A stretch of 64,000 bases of DNA from Undibacterium sp. KW1. Lineage in GTDB: Bacteria; Pseudomonadota; Gammaproteobacteria; Burkholderiales; Burkholderiaceae_D. The stretch covers positions 3,472,001 to 3,536,000 of the forward strand of contig NZ_AP018439.1 of the NCBI RefSeq assembly GCF_009937955.1. The letters run 5' to 3'. Position 1 is the stretch's first letter. Every line of letters begins with the position of its first letter. Made by a program: the position numbers and the translations under genes. Below, in pieces: positions 1 to 9,371 of this stretch. The notes beneath the pieces were generated by a model that had not been told where the DNA came from, did not search any database, and saw only the letters and a program-made list of their open reading frames with translations.

Positions 1-3
1 CTG

Positions 4-30
4 GCCCGCTTTTACCAGCGGGCTTTTTTA
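4..30 (+). terminator. Rho-independent terminator of the gene upstream of rpoD
   Basis: A perfect 7-bp stem (GCCCGCT / AGCGGGC) with a 6-nt loop is followed directly by a run of six T. It closes a gene lying before the window; in many Betaproteobacteria that neighbour is dnaG, which is an inference here. Confidence 0.8.
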
Positions 31-143
31 TCCGCGCCACGCCTGCCGTTGATCCCGTAGATGATGATCGCCAGCAGCTTTTTCGCCCTTGCTATTGCCT
101 AACACCATTGACAAGCATTTGTTGTCGTATTCGAATTTGTTAC

Positions 144-2894
144 ATGAAAAACAGCTTAACTGACTCAAACACTTCTCCTACAACAAAAACAGGCTCAACG
201 CTGACATTAGGTAAAAAACCGCAACTGCAACTGAACCGTCAGCCGCTGAGCGTAGCGCGCACGGCCACGGTACAGACTGTGCAAGTGGTGGTTCCCGTAT
301 CGAACCCTGCTGATTCGGTAGAGGAAACACCGACACTGGTATCGACACCGGTAACAGTAATTACCAAACGCCGCTCCAGATTACAGACCGCGATGGCTGA
401 CGGCAGTAGTGCGCCTGAAGAGACGGTCGGCATGTCCACAGAGACGCAAGCAGCGGCAGTTGAAGGCAGCGAGAACAGCAGCACGGAACTGTCGGCAGCG
501 ACAGTTGATACCCATATCGAGACCGCTTCCAGCGATATCGCTGAAAGCACCGGCAAGGCAGAGGGTGCCGGAAATACTGCTGGCAATGTGGCCGATGCTG
601 AGGCGGCAAAGCCGCGTGTCGTCGTCATACGAAAAAGCGGCCCAAAACTGGCAAAGAAATTATTGCTGGCTGACCAGCCGGCAACACCCACTCCTGCCAT
701 CATCAAGCGTGAGGCACGCATAGGCTCGGGCAAGCTGGCACCACCCGCACCCGTTGTGACCATGAAGCCGGTGGCGGCGGCCTTGGCACCGGCCACTGCA
801 CCCACTGTGATGGCTACTGCCCCTGCGGCTGCAGCAAGCAGCGTTACCAGCATCAAGGATATAGATACTTCAGCTTATATCTTGCCAGCCATGCGCGAGC
901 CAGCCAAGCGTGGCCGCAAGTCTTCTGAATTTCAATTCGAGAATGATGAAATCCTGGCATTGAACGCAGCAGAATCAGCAGAGATGAAGCGTGCCGCACG
1001 TGTCAAGGCAAAGAAACCTGGTGCGGGCAATGCCGCCAGTCAGGAAGCACAACTGGAACAATACCGCAAGCAACTGACCAAGTTGATCAACCTGGGCAAG
1101 GACCGCAGTTACCTGACCCATGCCGAGATCAATGATCACCTGCCTGACGACGTTGCCGATGCTGAAATGATACAAGGCGTTATCAGCACCCTCAACGACA
1201 TGGGTATTGCCGTCTATGACGCCGCACCTGATGCTGCGATGATGCTGCTGACCGATAACGTCGCCAACAATGTCACTGAAGATGAAGCAGAAGCCGCAGC
1301 AGCTGCCGCACTGGCCACTGTGGATTCAGATTTTGGCCGCACCACTGACCCGGTACGCATGTATATGCGTGAAATGGGCGGCGTGGAATTGCTGACACGT
1401 TCAGGCGAAATCGAAATCGCCAAGCGCATAGAAGATGGCTTGAAAGACATGGTGCAGGCGATTTCTGCCTGCCCTGGCACGATACAGGAAATCCTGGCGA
1501 TTGCCGACAAAATCTCCAACGATGAAATCCGCGTGGACGACATCATCGATGGCTTGCTGGACCCGGACGCATCTGACGCACCCGCCATAGAACTCAGCGA
1601 CAACGATGATCTGGATGATCTGGATGATGACGATGACGCGGTGGCAGAAAACGCCAGCGGCATCAGCGACGAACAATTGCAGCAAATGAAGACTGTGGTA
1701 CTGCAAAAATTTGCTGTAGTCGGCATGCGCTTTGAGCAAATGCAGGCGGCCCGCGCGACGGATGGTTATAAATCACCGGCTTACCAGCAGGCACAGCTTG
1801 CCATCACACGCGAGTTGCAAGGCATGCGCTTCAGTGTCAAGACCGCAGAAAAACTGTGCGATTCTTTGCGCAAGCAAATGAAGACTTTGCGCCAGACTGA
1901 AAAACAGATGCTGGAACTGATGGTCAATAAATGCGGCATGCCACGTGCTTATTTTGTTGAACATTTCCGCCAGAATGCGACCAATTCAGAATGGCTGAAC
2001 AAGGAAATGAATGGCACATCCAGCTATGCTGCCATCCTCGGCCGCAATATTCATGCTGCGCGTGAATTGCAGCAAAAGCTGATCGACCTGGAACACAATG
2101 TCAGCCTGCCTTTGCATGACCTGCGTGAAATCAACAAGCAGATGGTCGCTGGTGAAAAACGTTCCAGCGAAGCCAAGGCCGCCATGACTGAGGCCAATTT
2201 GCGCCTGGTCATTTCCATCGCCAAGAAATATGTGAACCGTGGCCTGCAATTCCTGGACTTGATCCAGGAAGGCAATATCGGCTTGCTCAAGGCAGTGGAT
2301 AAATTTGAATACCGTCGCGGCTACAAATTCTCTACCTATGCAACATGGTGGATCAGGCAGGCGATTGCCCGGGCGATTGCCGATCAGGCACGTACTATCC
2401 GTGTGCCAGTGCACATGATAGAAACCATCAACAAGATGAACCGCGTACGTCGCCAGCTCTTGCAAACTACGGGACTGGAACCAGAGCCGGTAGCAATTGC
2501 TGAAAAAATGGGTCTGCCAGAAGGCAAGGTCAGGGAAATCCTGAAGATCGCCAAAGAACCAGTCTCGCTCGACGTACCTATTGGTGATGATGGTGACTCA
2601 CAACTTGGTGACTTCATTGAAGACAGCATGACCTTGTCGCCGATGGCAGCGGCGATGCAGGCATCCGTGCAAGAGAAACTGAAAGAAGCACTGGATTCTT
2701 TAAGCCCGCGTGAAGCCAAAGTCTTGCGCATGCGTTTTGGCCTGGAAACCAGTACTGAATTCACGTTGGAAGAAGTAGGTAAACAATTTGAAGTGACGCG
2801 CGAGCGCATACGTCAGATTGAATCCAAGGCCATGAAAAAACTGCGCCACCCTGCCCGCGCTGATCACCTGAAGAGCCTGATGGAAAGTAATTAA
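144..2894 (+). CDS. rpoD: RNA polymerase sigma factor RpoD (sigma-70) with long N-terminal extension
   Basis: Primary sigma factor that guides core RNA polymerase to housekeeping promoters. From the ATG at 144 the protein is 916 aa: region 1.1 at about residues 305-370, region 1.2 starting at [11 protein letters not shown] (about 402), an Asp-rich non-conserved insert near 480-500, region 2 with [16 protein letters not shown] and [15 protein letters not shown], and the region 4 helix-turn-helix [13 protein letters not shown] near the end. E. coli RpoD is 613 aa; most of the extra length is an Ala/Thr/Pro-rich N-terminal stretch of roughly 300 residues with low complexity. A TTG at 108 would add 12 residues (Cys/Ile/Arg-rich, not family-like), so I prefer ATG 144. 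The gene is flanked by terminators on both sides. Confidence 0.97.
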   Translation: MKNSLTDSNTSPTTKTGSTLTLGKKPQLQLNRQPLSVARTATVQTVQVVVPVSNPADSVEETPTLVSTPVTVITKRRSRLQTAMADGSSAPEETVGMSTETQAAAVEGSENSSTELSAATVDTHIETASSDIAESTGKAEGAGNTAGNVADAEAAKPRVVVIRKSGPKLAKKLLLADQPATPTPAIIKREARIGSGKLAPPAPVVTMKPVAAALAPATAPTVMATAPAAAASSVTSIKDIDTSAYILPAMREPAKRGRKSSEFQFENDEILALNAAESAEMKRAARVKAKKPGAGNAASQEAQLEQYRKQLTKLINLGKDRSYLTHAEINDHLPDDVADAEMIQGVISTLNDMGIAVYDAAPDAAMMLLTDNVANNVTEDEAEAAAAAALATVDSDFGRTTDPVRMYMREMGGVELLTRSGEIEIAKRIEDGLKDMVQAISACPGTIQEILAIADKISNDEIRVDDIIDGLLDPDASDAPAIELSDNDDLDDLDDDDDAVAENASGISDEQLQQMKTVVLQKFAVVGMRFEQMQAARATDGYKSPAYQQAQLAITRELQGMRFSVKTAEKLCDSLRKQMKTLRQTEKQMLELMVNKCGMPRAYFVEHFRQNATNSEWLNKEMNGTSSYAAILGRNIHAARELQQKLIDLEHNVSLPLHDLREINKQMVAGEKRSSEAKAAMTEANLRLVISIAKKYVNRGLQFLDLIQEGNIGLLKAVDKFEYRRGYKFSTYATWWIRQAIARAIADQARTIRVPVHMIETINKMNRVRRQLLQTTGLEPEPVAIAEKMGLPEGKVREILKIAKEPVSLDVPIGDDGDSQLGDFIEDSMTLSPMAAAMQASVQEKLKEALDSLSPREAKVLRMRFGLETSTEFTLEEVGKQFEVTRERIRQIESKAMKKLRHPARADHLKSLMESN

Positions 2895-2925
2895 GCCTGG
2901 CCCGGGGGTTCAAACAAGCTCAAAT

Positions 2926-2963
2926 AAAAAGCACTGCATCTTCAGGATTGCAGTGCTTTTTTT
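2926..2963. terminator. Bidirectional Rho-independent terminator between rpoD and the NR kinase gene
   Basis: GCACTGCA / TGCAGTGC stem, 10-nt loop, A-run before and T-run after, so it can stop transcription from rpoD (+) and from the convergent kinase gene (-). Confidence 0.85.
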
Positions 2964-2970
2964 ATTGAAC

Positions 2971-3495
2971 TCAACTCAATAGAAAAGATAGAGCGAACTG
3001 TACTTGCTCAAGCCTGGACTGGGTATTTCCCTCGACCAGCAAGAACGGGATTTCCCTCTCATCCAGCACATCCAATACTTCCTGATGTACGCGGTCACGC
3101 ACATAGGCGGATTCACGCTGCAAGCCATCTGGCTGCCAGGGAAAGTCTGGTGCAGTGACTATGCAAAAATCATATTGATGCGACAGTTCCAGCTCGGTCA
3201 GTTCTGCATCAGGATCACCAAAATAATGGCGGCTATAAATAGCTGTCATGATGGGGCCAGTATCGCAGAACAGCCATTGCTTAGCCTTAGGCAGCAATTC
3301 AGCCTCCCTTTGCACCTGTGTCCTGGCGATAAGGATTTGCTCTTCTGCCCTTGGAACACGCTGATGCTGCTCAACGAACTCACGCAAATACTCTGGCACC
3401 CACAGGGTCTGGTAATGCGCAGCCAAAGCCTCGGCCAGTATGGATTTACCTGAGGACTCGGCCCCCAATATGACGACACGATTTACTGAGGACAT
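2971..3495 (-). CDS. NadR-like nicotinamide riboside kinase (AAA_28-type ATPase)
   Basis: A 174-aa P-loop protein with Walker A GAESSGKS at residues 11-18. It matches the C-terminal ribosylnicotinamide kinase domain of NadR without the N-terminal HTH and adenylyltransferase domains. Such stand-alone kinases phosphorylate nicotinamide riboside to NMN in the cytoplasm. The start overlaps the end of pnuC by 13 bp, so the two are translationally coupled: transporter first, then the kinase that traps the imported substrate. Function is inferred from motif and context; other small nucleoside kinases of this superfamily are possible but less likely beside pnuC. Confidence 0.82.
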   Translation of the reverse strand: MSSVNRVVILGAESSGKSILAEALAAHYQTLWVPEYLREFVEQHQRVPRAEEQILIARTQVQREAELLPKAKQWLFCDTGPIMTAIYSRHYFGDPDAELTELELSHQYDFCIVTAPDFPWQPDGLQRESAYVRDRVHQEVLDVLDEREIPFLLVEGNTQSRLEQVQFALSFLLS

Positions 3496-4072
3496 GTTTT
3501 ACTCCAGGCACGCAGACCCATGATGGCCATGATAACGAAAATTGCATACAGCAGCGCCGTCAGCATCAGGCCTTTATAGACATACAGGCCAACATACAAC
3601 ACATCAACGATGATCCAGACATGCCAGTTTTCCAGTTTTTTACGGCTGAGCAAAATCTGCCCCAGCAAGCTGCCTGCTGTCAGGAAGCCATCAGCATAAG
3701 GCACATCAGTATCGGTATAGCTCTTGAGGAACCAGGCCAGCAAGACAAAGGCCAGCACAGTCATCCCTAGAGAATTCCACCTGCCCAGCGCATTCAAACG
3801 CGTAACTTGCAAGCGCTCATGACTATCATCGCCACGCAGCCAGTTGAACCAGCCCCAGACCGATACCAGGATAAAGACAAACTGCAAACCCATGTCTCCG
3901 TACAATCTGGTGTTGAAAAACACGGCCGCATACATGCCAGAGGACAGGATGGAAAACAGCCAGGCCCAGTGTATCTGCCGTATATTCAGAGCGACCGTGA
4001 TGACAGACAAGGCAAAGGAAGCCAGCTCCAGCCAACTGGTACTGAAGCCGAACAGGGGATAGGATCATTCAT
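3483..4072 (-). CDS. pnuC: PnuC nicotinamide riboside transporter (start region apparently frameshifted)
   Basis: Integral inner-membrane facilitator for nicotinamide riboside. The protein has the PnuC pattern: several hydrophobic helices, NIRQIHWAWLF near the N-terminus, LYGDMGLQFVF, and the ENWHVWIIVDVLYVGLY segment that holds substrate-site residues in the family. In the main frame the first recognisable start is a TTG at 4010 (175 aa), but family-like sequence (LFGFSTSWLELASFA) continues upstream to a stop at 4065-4067 without an ATG. One extra G in the GGGG run at 4055-4058 would join this frame to ATG 4072 and give MNDPIPLFGFS. I therefore place the start at 4072 and suspect a one-base deletion or sequencing error; otherwise CTG 4055 or TTG 4010 is used. 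Confidence 0.85.
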
Positions 4073-4252
4073 GATGCAAAGGATAATTGGTTTGCCCGCA
4101 TTATCAACGATAGGGCTACTTGTGTCATAGCTTATTGCACCAACAGGCGTCGCCAGACGCTACACAAGTACATTCTCTTGATATTTAGATTGTGATAAGC
4201 AAGGCTTATCCGCTATATTCCTAAAAACTCACATTCAACAAAAATCAGCTTT

Positions 4253-4750
4253 ATGAAAAAACACTCAGGATTCACCTTACTGGAAATGATGATAGTCATC
4301 GGCGTCATTGCCATCCTGGCGGCCATGGCTGTTCCATCCTATATGTTCAAGGTCGTCAGGGAGCAGTTGGAAGTCGGCATACAGTTTGCCGATATCGCGA
4401 AAAAACCGGTCGCCGCTACCTGGCAAACTGAAAAGAAATTTCCGGCAGACAATATTGCAGCTGGCTTGCCGGTCGCCGACAAAATTGTCAGCAACCTCGT
4501 CAGCTCGGTGGCGGTGCAAGACGGCGTGGTCAATATCACTTTTGGCAATAATGCCCATGGTGCAATCAAAGGCAAGGTTCTGAGCTTGCGCCCGGCAGTG
4601 GTTGAAGATGCACCCATCGTACCAGTGGCATGGGTATGCGCCACAGGTACACCGCCAGAAAAAATGACAGTCAAAGGCATAGACAAGACCACAGTGCCGC
4701 CAGCCAACCTGCCTTCATACTGCAGACCAAAGCAAGAGAGCAAGAAATAA
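4253..4750 (+). CDS. Type IV pilin-like protein (prepilin N-terminus)
   Basis: A 165-aa secreted protein with a type IV prepilin leader: short basic leader MKKHSG, cleavage before FTLLEMM with Glu at mature position 5, then a hydrophobic helix (IVIGVIAILAAMAVPSY). The globular part (residues 40-165) has a Cys pair (WVCATG and YCRP) near the C-terminus, as in pilins with a D-loop disulfide. PilD-type peptidase would process it for assembly into a pilus or pseudopilus. No other pilus genes are adjacent, so it may be a minor or stand-alone pilin. A strong terminator follows. Confidence 0.85.
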   Translation: MKKHSGFTLLEMMIVIGVIAILAAMAVPSYMFKVVREQLEVGIQFADIAKKPVAATWQTEKKFPADNIAAGLPVADKIVSNLVSSVAVQDGVVNITFGNNAHGAIKGKVLSLRPAVVEDAPIVPVAWVCATGTPPEKMTVKGIDKTTVPPANLPSYCRPKQESKK

Positions 4751-4795
4751 GGCACTTCGCTAGCTAGCGCGAACTTGTAGCCTTCCTGTACGTAC

Positions 4796-4830
4796 AAAGG
4801 GCACTTCATCATGAAGTGCCCTTTGTTGTT
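4796..4830. terminator. Strong hairpin terminator between pilin and TonB receptor genes
   Basis: A 13-bp perfect stem (AAAGGGCACTTCA / TGAAGTGCCCTTT) with a 3-nt loop sits between convergent genes. The T-rich tail is interrupted (CTTTGTTGTTT). Likely works in both directions. Confidence 0.75.
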
Positions 4831-4856
4831 TCTGACCGGATTTAATCTCTGATATT

Positions 4857-7154
4857 TCAGAACTTGTGTTCAAACATGACGCGGGCAGTCACCGTGGTAG
4901 GGGTGACCGAAGTCTGGATTGTTGAACCCAAATCACTGTAGGTTGAGATATTCACATTATCCTGATGCAAAAGATTACCCAGGGAAACACGTAAATTGGT
5001 TTTGGGGTCAAATTTCCACAAGGCATATACATCCAGTACGCGCTTAGGTACAGAATAAGAACTCTGTACCGCAGAAATATTTACCGGACCACCGGTCTGG
5101 AAGCTGGCATTGCCACCCAGAGTCAATGGTATTTTATCCAGTTTGTAATCCAAGCCCAGATTGGCGCTGATAGGCGTTTGTGAATCCAGACGATTATTCG
5201 GCCCAGGCACACTGCTGATGCTGGACCAATTGAAAGAGAGATTTGCTCTGAAGTCGATGGCTGGTGCACCCTCCATCATCGCACGCAAGGGGAATTTCGC
5301 TTCCAGCTCTATACCTCTAGTCGTTGCCTGACCATCATTGACTGGCATGGTGACATAAACTTTGCCTTGGTCAGTCACCTCCTCGGTCAACTTTGTGCGA
5401 GTAAAATCATTGATCCTGCGGAAAAATACACTAGCGCTGAGCATGCCACCGCCAGGCAGGTAGTGCTCATAAGCCATATCCAGACCCCAGGCCAGTTCTG
5501 GCTTGAGATTAGGATTGCCCATACTGTCCGGACTATTCGGGTTCTTGTTATCGCTTGAGATAAAGCGGCGCGGTATCAAACGACTGGTATCCGGTGCCTT
5601 GTAAGTGCGGGTAATACCCAGCCTGATCTGGTCGTTCTTACTATCCGGCAGTTTGTACAAAGTCTGCAGTATCGGGCTCCAGACACTGAATTTGTTATGA
5701 ATACTGTAAAACGTATTGTCCTTGTCCAAGACCTTGCCTTTGAAGTCACCACTGCTGCTAGTATCAATGCCTTCCCAGCGTAAGCCACCGTATACAGACC
5801 ACAGCTTGGTGACATTCCATTCATCCTGGGCAAACACTGCCAGACGGGTAACATCGGCATTGAAGTTTTCGTCAAGATTAATCGGTTTTAAAATACTTGG
5901 ATTGCTAATATCAACTTGCGTACGTGTCTCACCACGCTTGCTATACGCACCGTCCCAACCAAATACAAATGAGTGATCCTGAACAAATGGCGCACTGTAT
6001 TTGCCACTCATGGTCAAACCCTTGTCAGTAGCTTCAGAAACACTCTTGCGATCCAGTATTTGCGCGTGAGTATCGTCATATCCCGCAAATCCAACCTCAG
6101 AATTGCGCTTGTTATAGTTCACACCCATTTTGACATCCAGCTTGGCGCTATCGGCCAGCTTATGTATCCAGTTCAAATTGGTGCGCAGCATCGCGAAATC
6201 AGAGTTTATTTTTTGAAAATCGCTTGCGTAAGTTGGTTGCAAGAATTGTTTGTCTTTGTCTGTTACTGCGCCAAATACAGGTGACCTGACATCACTGGAA
6301 TAGCCGTCAAAACGGCTAGCATTGACAAAGCTCTGGGTGGTAACAGTATCGCCATTTTCGAGATTCCAGTTTACCCTTGGCGAAAACCCCACGTTATTGA
6401 AAGTACCCCAACCAAGGTTGTAGGTATGCGTTTTGACCAATAAATTGCCATTCGCATCCGTGCGCACCTCATCGGAATATGAAGGCCTTTCATATTTTCC
6501 ATGGTTCATGTTGCCTGAGATGGAATAGGACATGCGCCCAGCCTTGTCAGACACCTGGTAATTGATATTCTCACCAAACTTGCCGCCATCTTCAAACAGG
6601 CCTAGCTTCAGTTCTTTTTGTGCTGTCTGCACGGTCTTTCTCAAGACGATATTGATGGTACCCGCAATAGATGCCGTACTCAGATCAGCCGTCGCTGCAC
6701 GTATGACTTCTATACGCTCTATGAGGTCAGGGGAAAGGGAGTCCAGCGAAAAACCTGGTGGGCTGGGTTCACCATTGAGCATGATCTGGGTATAACCTGC
6801 GCCGAGGCCACGCATGCGGATATCACCGCCACGGCCCTGTACACCACCAATAGTCACACCTGGCAAGCGTTTAAGTACTTCGCTGACAGTAGTGTCGCCA
6901 TAGCGCAAGATTTCTTCCTGGGTCACGACGATCTTGGACGCTGTGTCCTGACGGCGTTCGTCATAGACGCGGTTACCCTGTACTTCTACTTTTTGTATTT
7001 TGGGTTCAACGGCCTTGGAATCTGCTTTTTCAGCAGTTTCGGCTTTGGCAGGCGTCGCCGGCGCAGTAGTTTGCGCATAGGAAGACTGGCTGAAGGCGGC
7101 CATGATAGCCAGGGACAAGATAGTTGGGCGTAAGGCTAAACTGTGGGTTTGCAT
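4857..7154 (-). CDS. TonB-dependent outer-membrane receptor
   Basis: A 765-aa outer-membrane transporter that uses TonB energy to import a bound ligand such as a siderophore, heme or metal complex. From the ATG at 7154 there is a signal peptide (MQTHSLALRPTILSLAIMAA to SYAQ), a linker, a plug domain at about residues 45-160 with TVSEVLKRLPGVTIGG and RMRGLGAGYTQIMLNGEP, and a long beta-barrel ending in Phe (VMFEHKF), the usual outer-membrane insertion signal. An in-frame start 12 codons upstream would delay the signal peptide, so I chose the internal ATG. The substrate cannot be read from sequence; there is no siderophore gene beside it. Confidence 0.92.
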   Translation of the reverse strand: MQTHSLALRPTILSLAIMAAFSQSSYAQTTAPATPAKAETAEKADSKAVEPKIQKVEVQGNRVYDERRQDTASKIVVTQEEILRYGDTTVSEVLKRLPGVTIGGVQGRGGDIRMRGLGAGYTQIMLNGEPSPPGFSLDSLSPDLIERIEVIRAATADLSTASIAGTINIVLRKTVQTAQKELKLGLFEDGGKFGENINYQVSDKAGRMSYSISGNMNHGKYERPSYSDEVRTDANGNLLVKTHTYNLGWGTFNNVGFSPRVNWNLENGDTVTTQSFVNASRFDGYSSDVRSPVFGAVTDKDKQFLQPTYASDFQKINSDFAMLRTNLNWIHKLADSAKLDVKMGVNYNKRNSEVGFAGYDDTHAQILDRKSVSEATDKGLTMSGKYSAPFVQDHSFVFGWDGAYSKRGETRTQVDISNPSILKPINLDENFNADVTRLAVFAQDEWNVTKLWSVYGGLRWEGIDTSSSGDFKGKVLDKDNTFYSIHNKFSVWSPILQTLYKLPDSKNDQIRLGITRTYKAPDTSRLIPRRFISSDNKNPNSPDSMGNPNLKPELAWGLDMAYEHYLPGGGMLSASVFFRRINDFTRTKLTEEVTDQGKVYVTMPVNDGQATTRGIELEAKFPLRAMMEGAPAIDFRANLSFNWSSISSVPGPNNRLDSQTPISANLGLDYKLDKIPLTLGGNASFQTGGPVNISAVQSSYSVPKRVLDVYALWKFDPKTNLRVSLGNLLHQDNVNISTYSDLGSTIQTSVTPTTVTARVMFEHKF

Positions 7155-7397
7155 ATAGATATTATTGTGGCAATAGTCGTTAGAGAACAAACCTTAGACC
7201 ATACCATACGGCGTCAAGTTCCGCGACGCAACAAATGTTTGCTCAAGTTATTGCTCATTGCAGTTTTCAAATAAGCAACACTCTTATCAATTCTTACAAA
7301 TTATTTTTTGAAACATCAGCAACAGAGTCTTACACTTGAATTGTCAACGCAAACGCCCTGTCAAGCATTACAACTGGAGTACCAACAGGAGTACATC

Positions 7398-7591
7398 ATG
7401 CGAAGAAACATTATTGGTCTGGCTGCCATACTCATAGGCGCCCTGGGTTTGTCTGGCTGTGTCGTAGCTCCGGCACAACCCTATGGGTATGGATATGGTT
7501 ATGGGCCACGGGTGTATGTCAGTCCTCCCCCGTTATAATACAGAACCGCCCTTACTGGGGCGGTGGTGGCAGGCACTGGCGTCGCTGGTAG
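7398..7591 (+). pseudogene. Small Tyr/Gly-rich lipoprotein, frameshifted in a C-run
   Basis: RBS AGGAG precedes ATG 7398. The product starts with a lipoprotein signal (MRRNIIGLAAILIGALGLSGC, lipobox LSGC) followed by a YGYGYGYG repeat and VYVSPPP. The reading frame stops at 7538 (46 aa), but adding one C to the CCCCC run at 7527-7531 lets the frame continue as VIIQNRPYWGGGGRHWRRW to a TAG at 7589-7591. That tail is typical of small Gly/Trp/Arg-rich envelope lipoproteins. It is either a real frameshift (phase variation or pseudogene) or a homopolymer undercall. Function unknown; outer-membrane anchored if made. Confidence 0.7.
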
Positions 7592-7604
7592 GCCTGAGCC
7601 TGTC

Positions 7605-8360
7605 TCATTCGAAGACTGGTGCAATTGCCACAGGTGGCTGTTGCGCCAGTAACTGTCCTTTTTCCGGCGCATCGGTAAAGCGCAGGGTCACTGTTTTATA
7701 AGACTTATTGTTTTCATCAGGGAAGGCACTATTCTCTTGCCATGCCAGTGCGTGCGCAGACATGTCTATGTTCCTGAGCTTGATACCTGCCTGCGCTGCG
7801 CTCTTCAAATAGGAAAATCTTACGCCCACACAGGATTTGGCAGCAGTTTTGGCATCGCCCATATTTTTCAGATAAGTCAGTGCCTGCTCGCATGCCTGGC
7901 GTAATTCGGCAACTTCATAAATTCCATCGGCCCTGGCAATTATCGATATCCTGCTTTGAAAATTGACCTGACCAGAAGGCTGGTTCAATACCAGCTCAGC
8001 ATTTTCATCATAGGCAGACTTCAGCAAGGGAAAACTGGCGCGGCCAACTGCATCCAGTGGCAAATTCAAGCGCATGTTTTTGCTGACAAGATGCAATTGC
8101 AGATTGTCTGGCAAAGGATTACCATTTTTTGCGCTCACCTGGAAATGGCTTTGGATCAGGTTCTTGGGCTTGCCATACTTCTCAAACTGTATCATCAGGC
8201 GGTAAGCACTGCGATAGCTGATCCATTCAGTCTCGGCCTGGCTTTCTGCCACCTGTGCAGCCGCAGGCTTCGTAACAGGCGTTGCGCTATTCATTTGCGC
8301 AAAAGCCTGTACTGAAGCTAACTGCATCAGGACAAAAATGGAGGCGTACTTATTGAACAT
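7605..8360 (-). CDS. Secreted protein of unknown function
   Basis: A 251-aa protein with a signal peptide (MFNKYASIFVLMQLASVQAFAQ). The mature part has an early SYRSAYRLMIQFEKYGKP segment, a beta-rich middle, and one or two helices with AELRQACEQALTYL. Two cysteines (RQACEQ and KSCVGV) could pair. I do not recognise the family with certainty. It lies 23 bp downstream of the MipA/OmpV-like gene on the same strand, so the two are probably co-transcribed and both act in the envelope. Confidence 0.6.
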   Translation of the reverse strand: MFNKYASIFVLMQLASVQAFAQMNSATPVTKPAAAQVAESQAETEWISYRSAYRLMIQFEKYGKPKNLIQSHFQVSAKNGNPLPDNLQLHLVSKNMRLNLPLDAVGRASFPLLKSAYDENAELVLNQPSGQVNFQSRISIIARADGIYEVAELRQACEQALTYLKNMGDAKTAAKSCVGVRFSYLKSAAQAGIKLRNIDMSAHALAWQENSAFPDENNKSYKTVTLRFTDAPEKGQLLAQQPPVAIAPVFE

Positions 8361-8383
8361 GCTTTAGTAAAATTAAAATCGAA

Positions 8384-9223
8384 TTAAAATCGATATGCAA
8401 GGCCAGAATACACGGTGACGTAATTCTTCTTACCCAACCACAAACTGTCATTGTCGATATCAAACTGATGCACACCGGTCACATGCGAGGTGATTATCCA
8501 GGATGAACTCAACTCCCAGTTCCAATTCGCACCGAGATAAAAATTCCTGACATTGGCATTGGTATGCACCAAGTCCTTGCCCGACTTTGCGATCATTACA
8601 TGACTGCCAGAACCGACAAAATTGTTTCCATCGCCGTTGACAAAGACAGGATAGCCATCTGCGAAATTAGGATCAAACCTTGAGTTGGCTGAATCATAAT
8701 AACGTCTGCTCCAGGCCAGGCCAGAAGAGAAAGCCAGCCCATGATGGGATGCTATCTTGTAATAAGTGCGTGCTTCTACATTCAGGTACGTAGTCTTCTT
8801 GCCTGCGCCGGTGCCGAATAATAATTTGGACCCCAGACGCAAGTTGCTCATAGGACGGAAGTTAAAAAAACCACCGACTTGAAAACTGCCATCTACATCA
8901 CCAAACCCGGCCAGCTTGCGCGCAGCTGAGGCACTGCAACCTCGCTGATAAGACAACAAAGGACCATACTCATAGCCACTGGAGCGGCTCAAATGCATGC
9001 CGAGATTGGTGTTACGCAAGAACACGCCATTACTCCATTGCATTTGTACATTAGGCATGATGCGGGTAGTCTGCTCACCACCCACTTCACAACTTGGTTC
9101 TGAAACCACCCCCAGGCCGACATACATATCCGAACTACCGTCTGGCAACATGCTCGCTGCCGGCGTCTGAGCACTAGCAAGATTGGCGATGCAAAAAAGG
9201 GAGGCAAATAGTATAGATTTCAT
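8384..9223 (-). CDS. MipA/OmpV-family outer-membrane protein
   Basis: A 279-aa beta-barrel-type protein from ATG 9223 with signal peptide MKSILFASLFCIANLASA. It shows alternating hydrophobic strands, the family-like YVGLGVVSEP start, a YGPLLSYQRG motif, and a terminal aromatic (SGLAYRF), all typical of MipA/OmpV proteins, which act as outer-membrane scaffolds or porins. A start 20 codons upstream is open but would precede the signal peptide. The gene is followed closely by a secreted protein gene on the same strand. Confidence 0.75.
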   Translation of the reverse strand: MKSILFASLFCIANLASAQTPAASMLPDGSSDMYVGLGVVSEPSCEVGGEQTTRIMPNVQMQWSNGVFLRNTNLGMHLSRSSGYEYGPLLSYQRGCSASAARKLAGFGDVDGSFQVGGFFNFRPMSNLRLGSKLLFGTGAGKKTTYLNVEARTYYKIASHHGLAFSSGLAWSRRYYDSANSRFDPNFADGYPVFVNGDGNNFVGSGSHVMIAKSGKDLVHTNANVRNFYLGANWNWELSSSWIITSHVTGVHQFDIDNDSLWLGKKNYVTVYSGLAYRF

Positions 9224-9371
9224 GCTGATCAATTGTAGTCGTGTGTATACCCGGTTTATCGCCAATATCTTCAATATCATCAAAATAGCGAAGCTGCATT
9301 ACGGGCATAAGGGCGGAAGAAATCCGCATCATAGACACCTCTTTCCAATTTCGCAACATCAACGCCCATGC

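Noticed and set aside
108..143. Upstream TTG start for rpoD
   Set aside because: It adds Cys/Ile/Arg residues not seen in the family; ATG 144 is more plausible.
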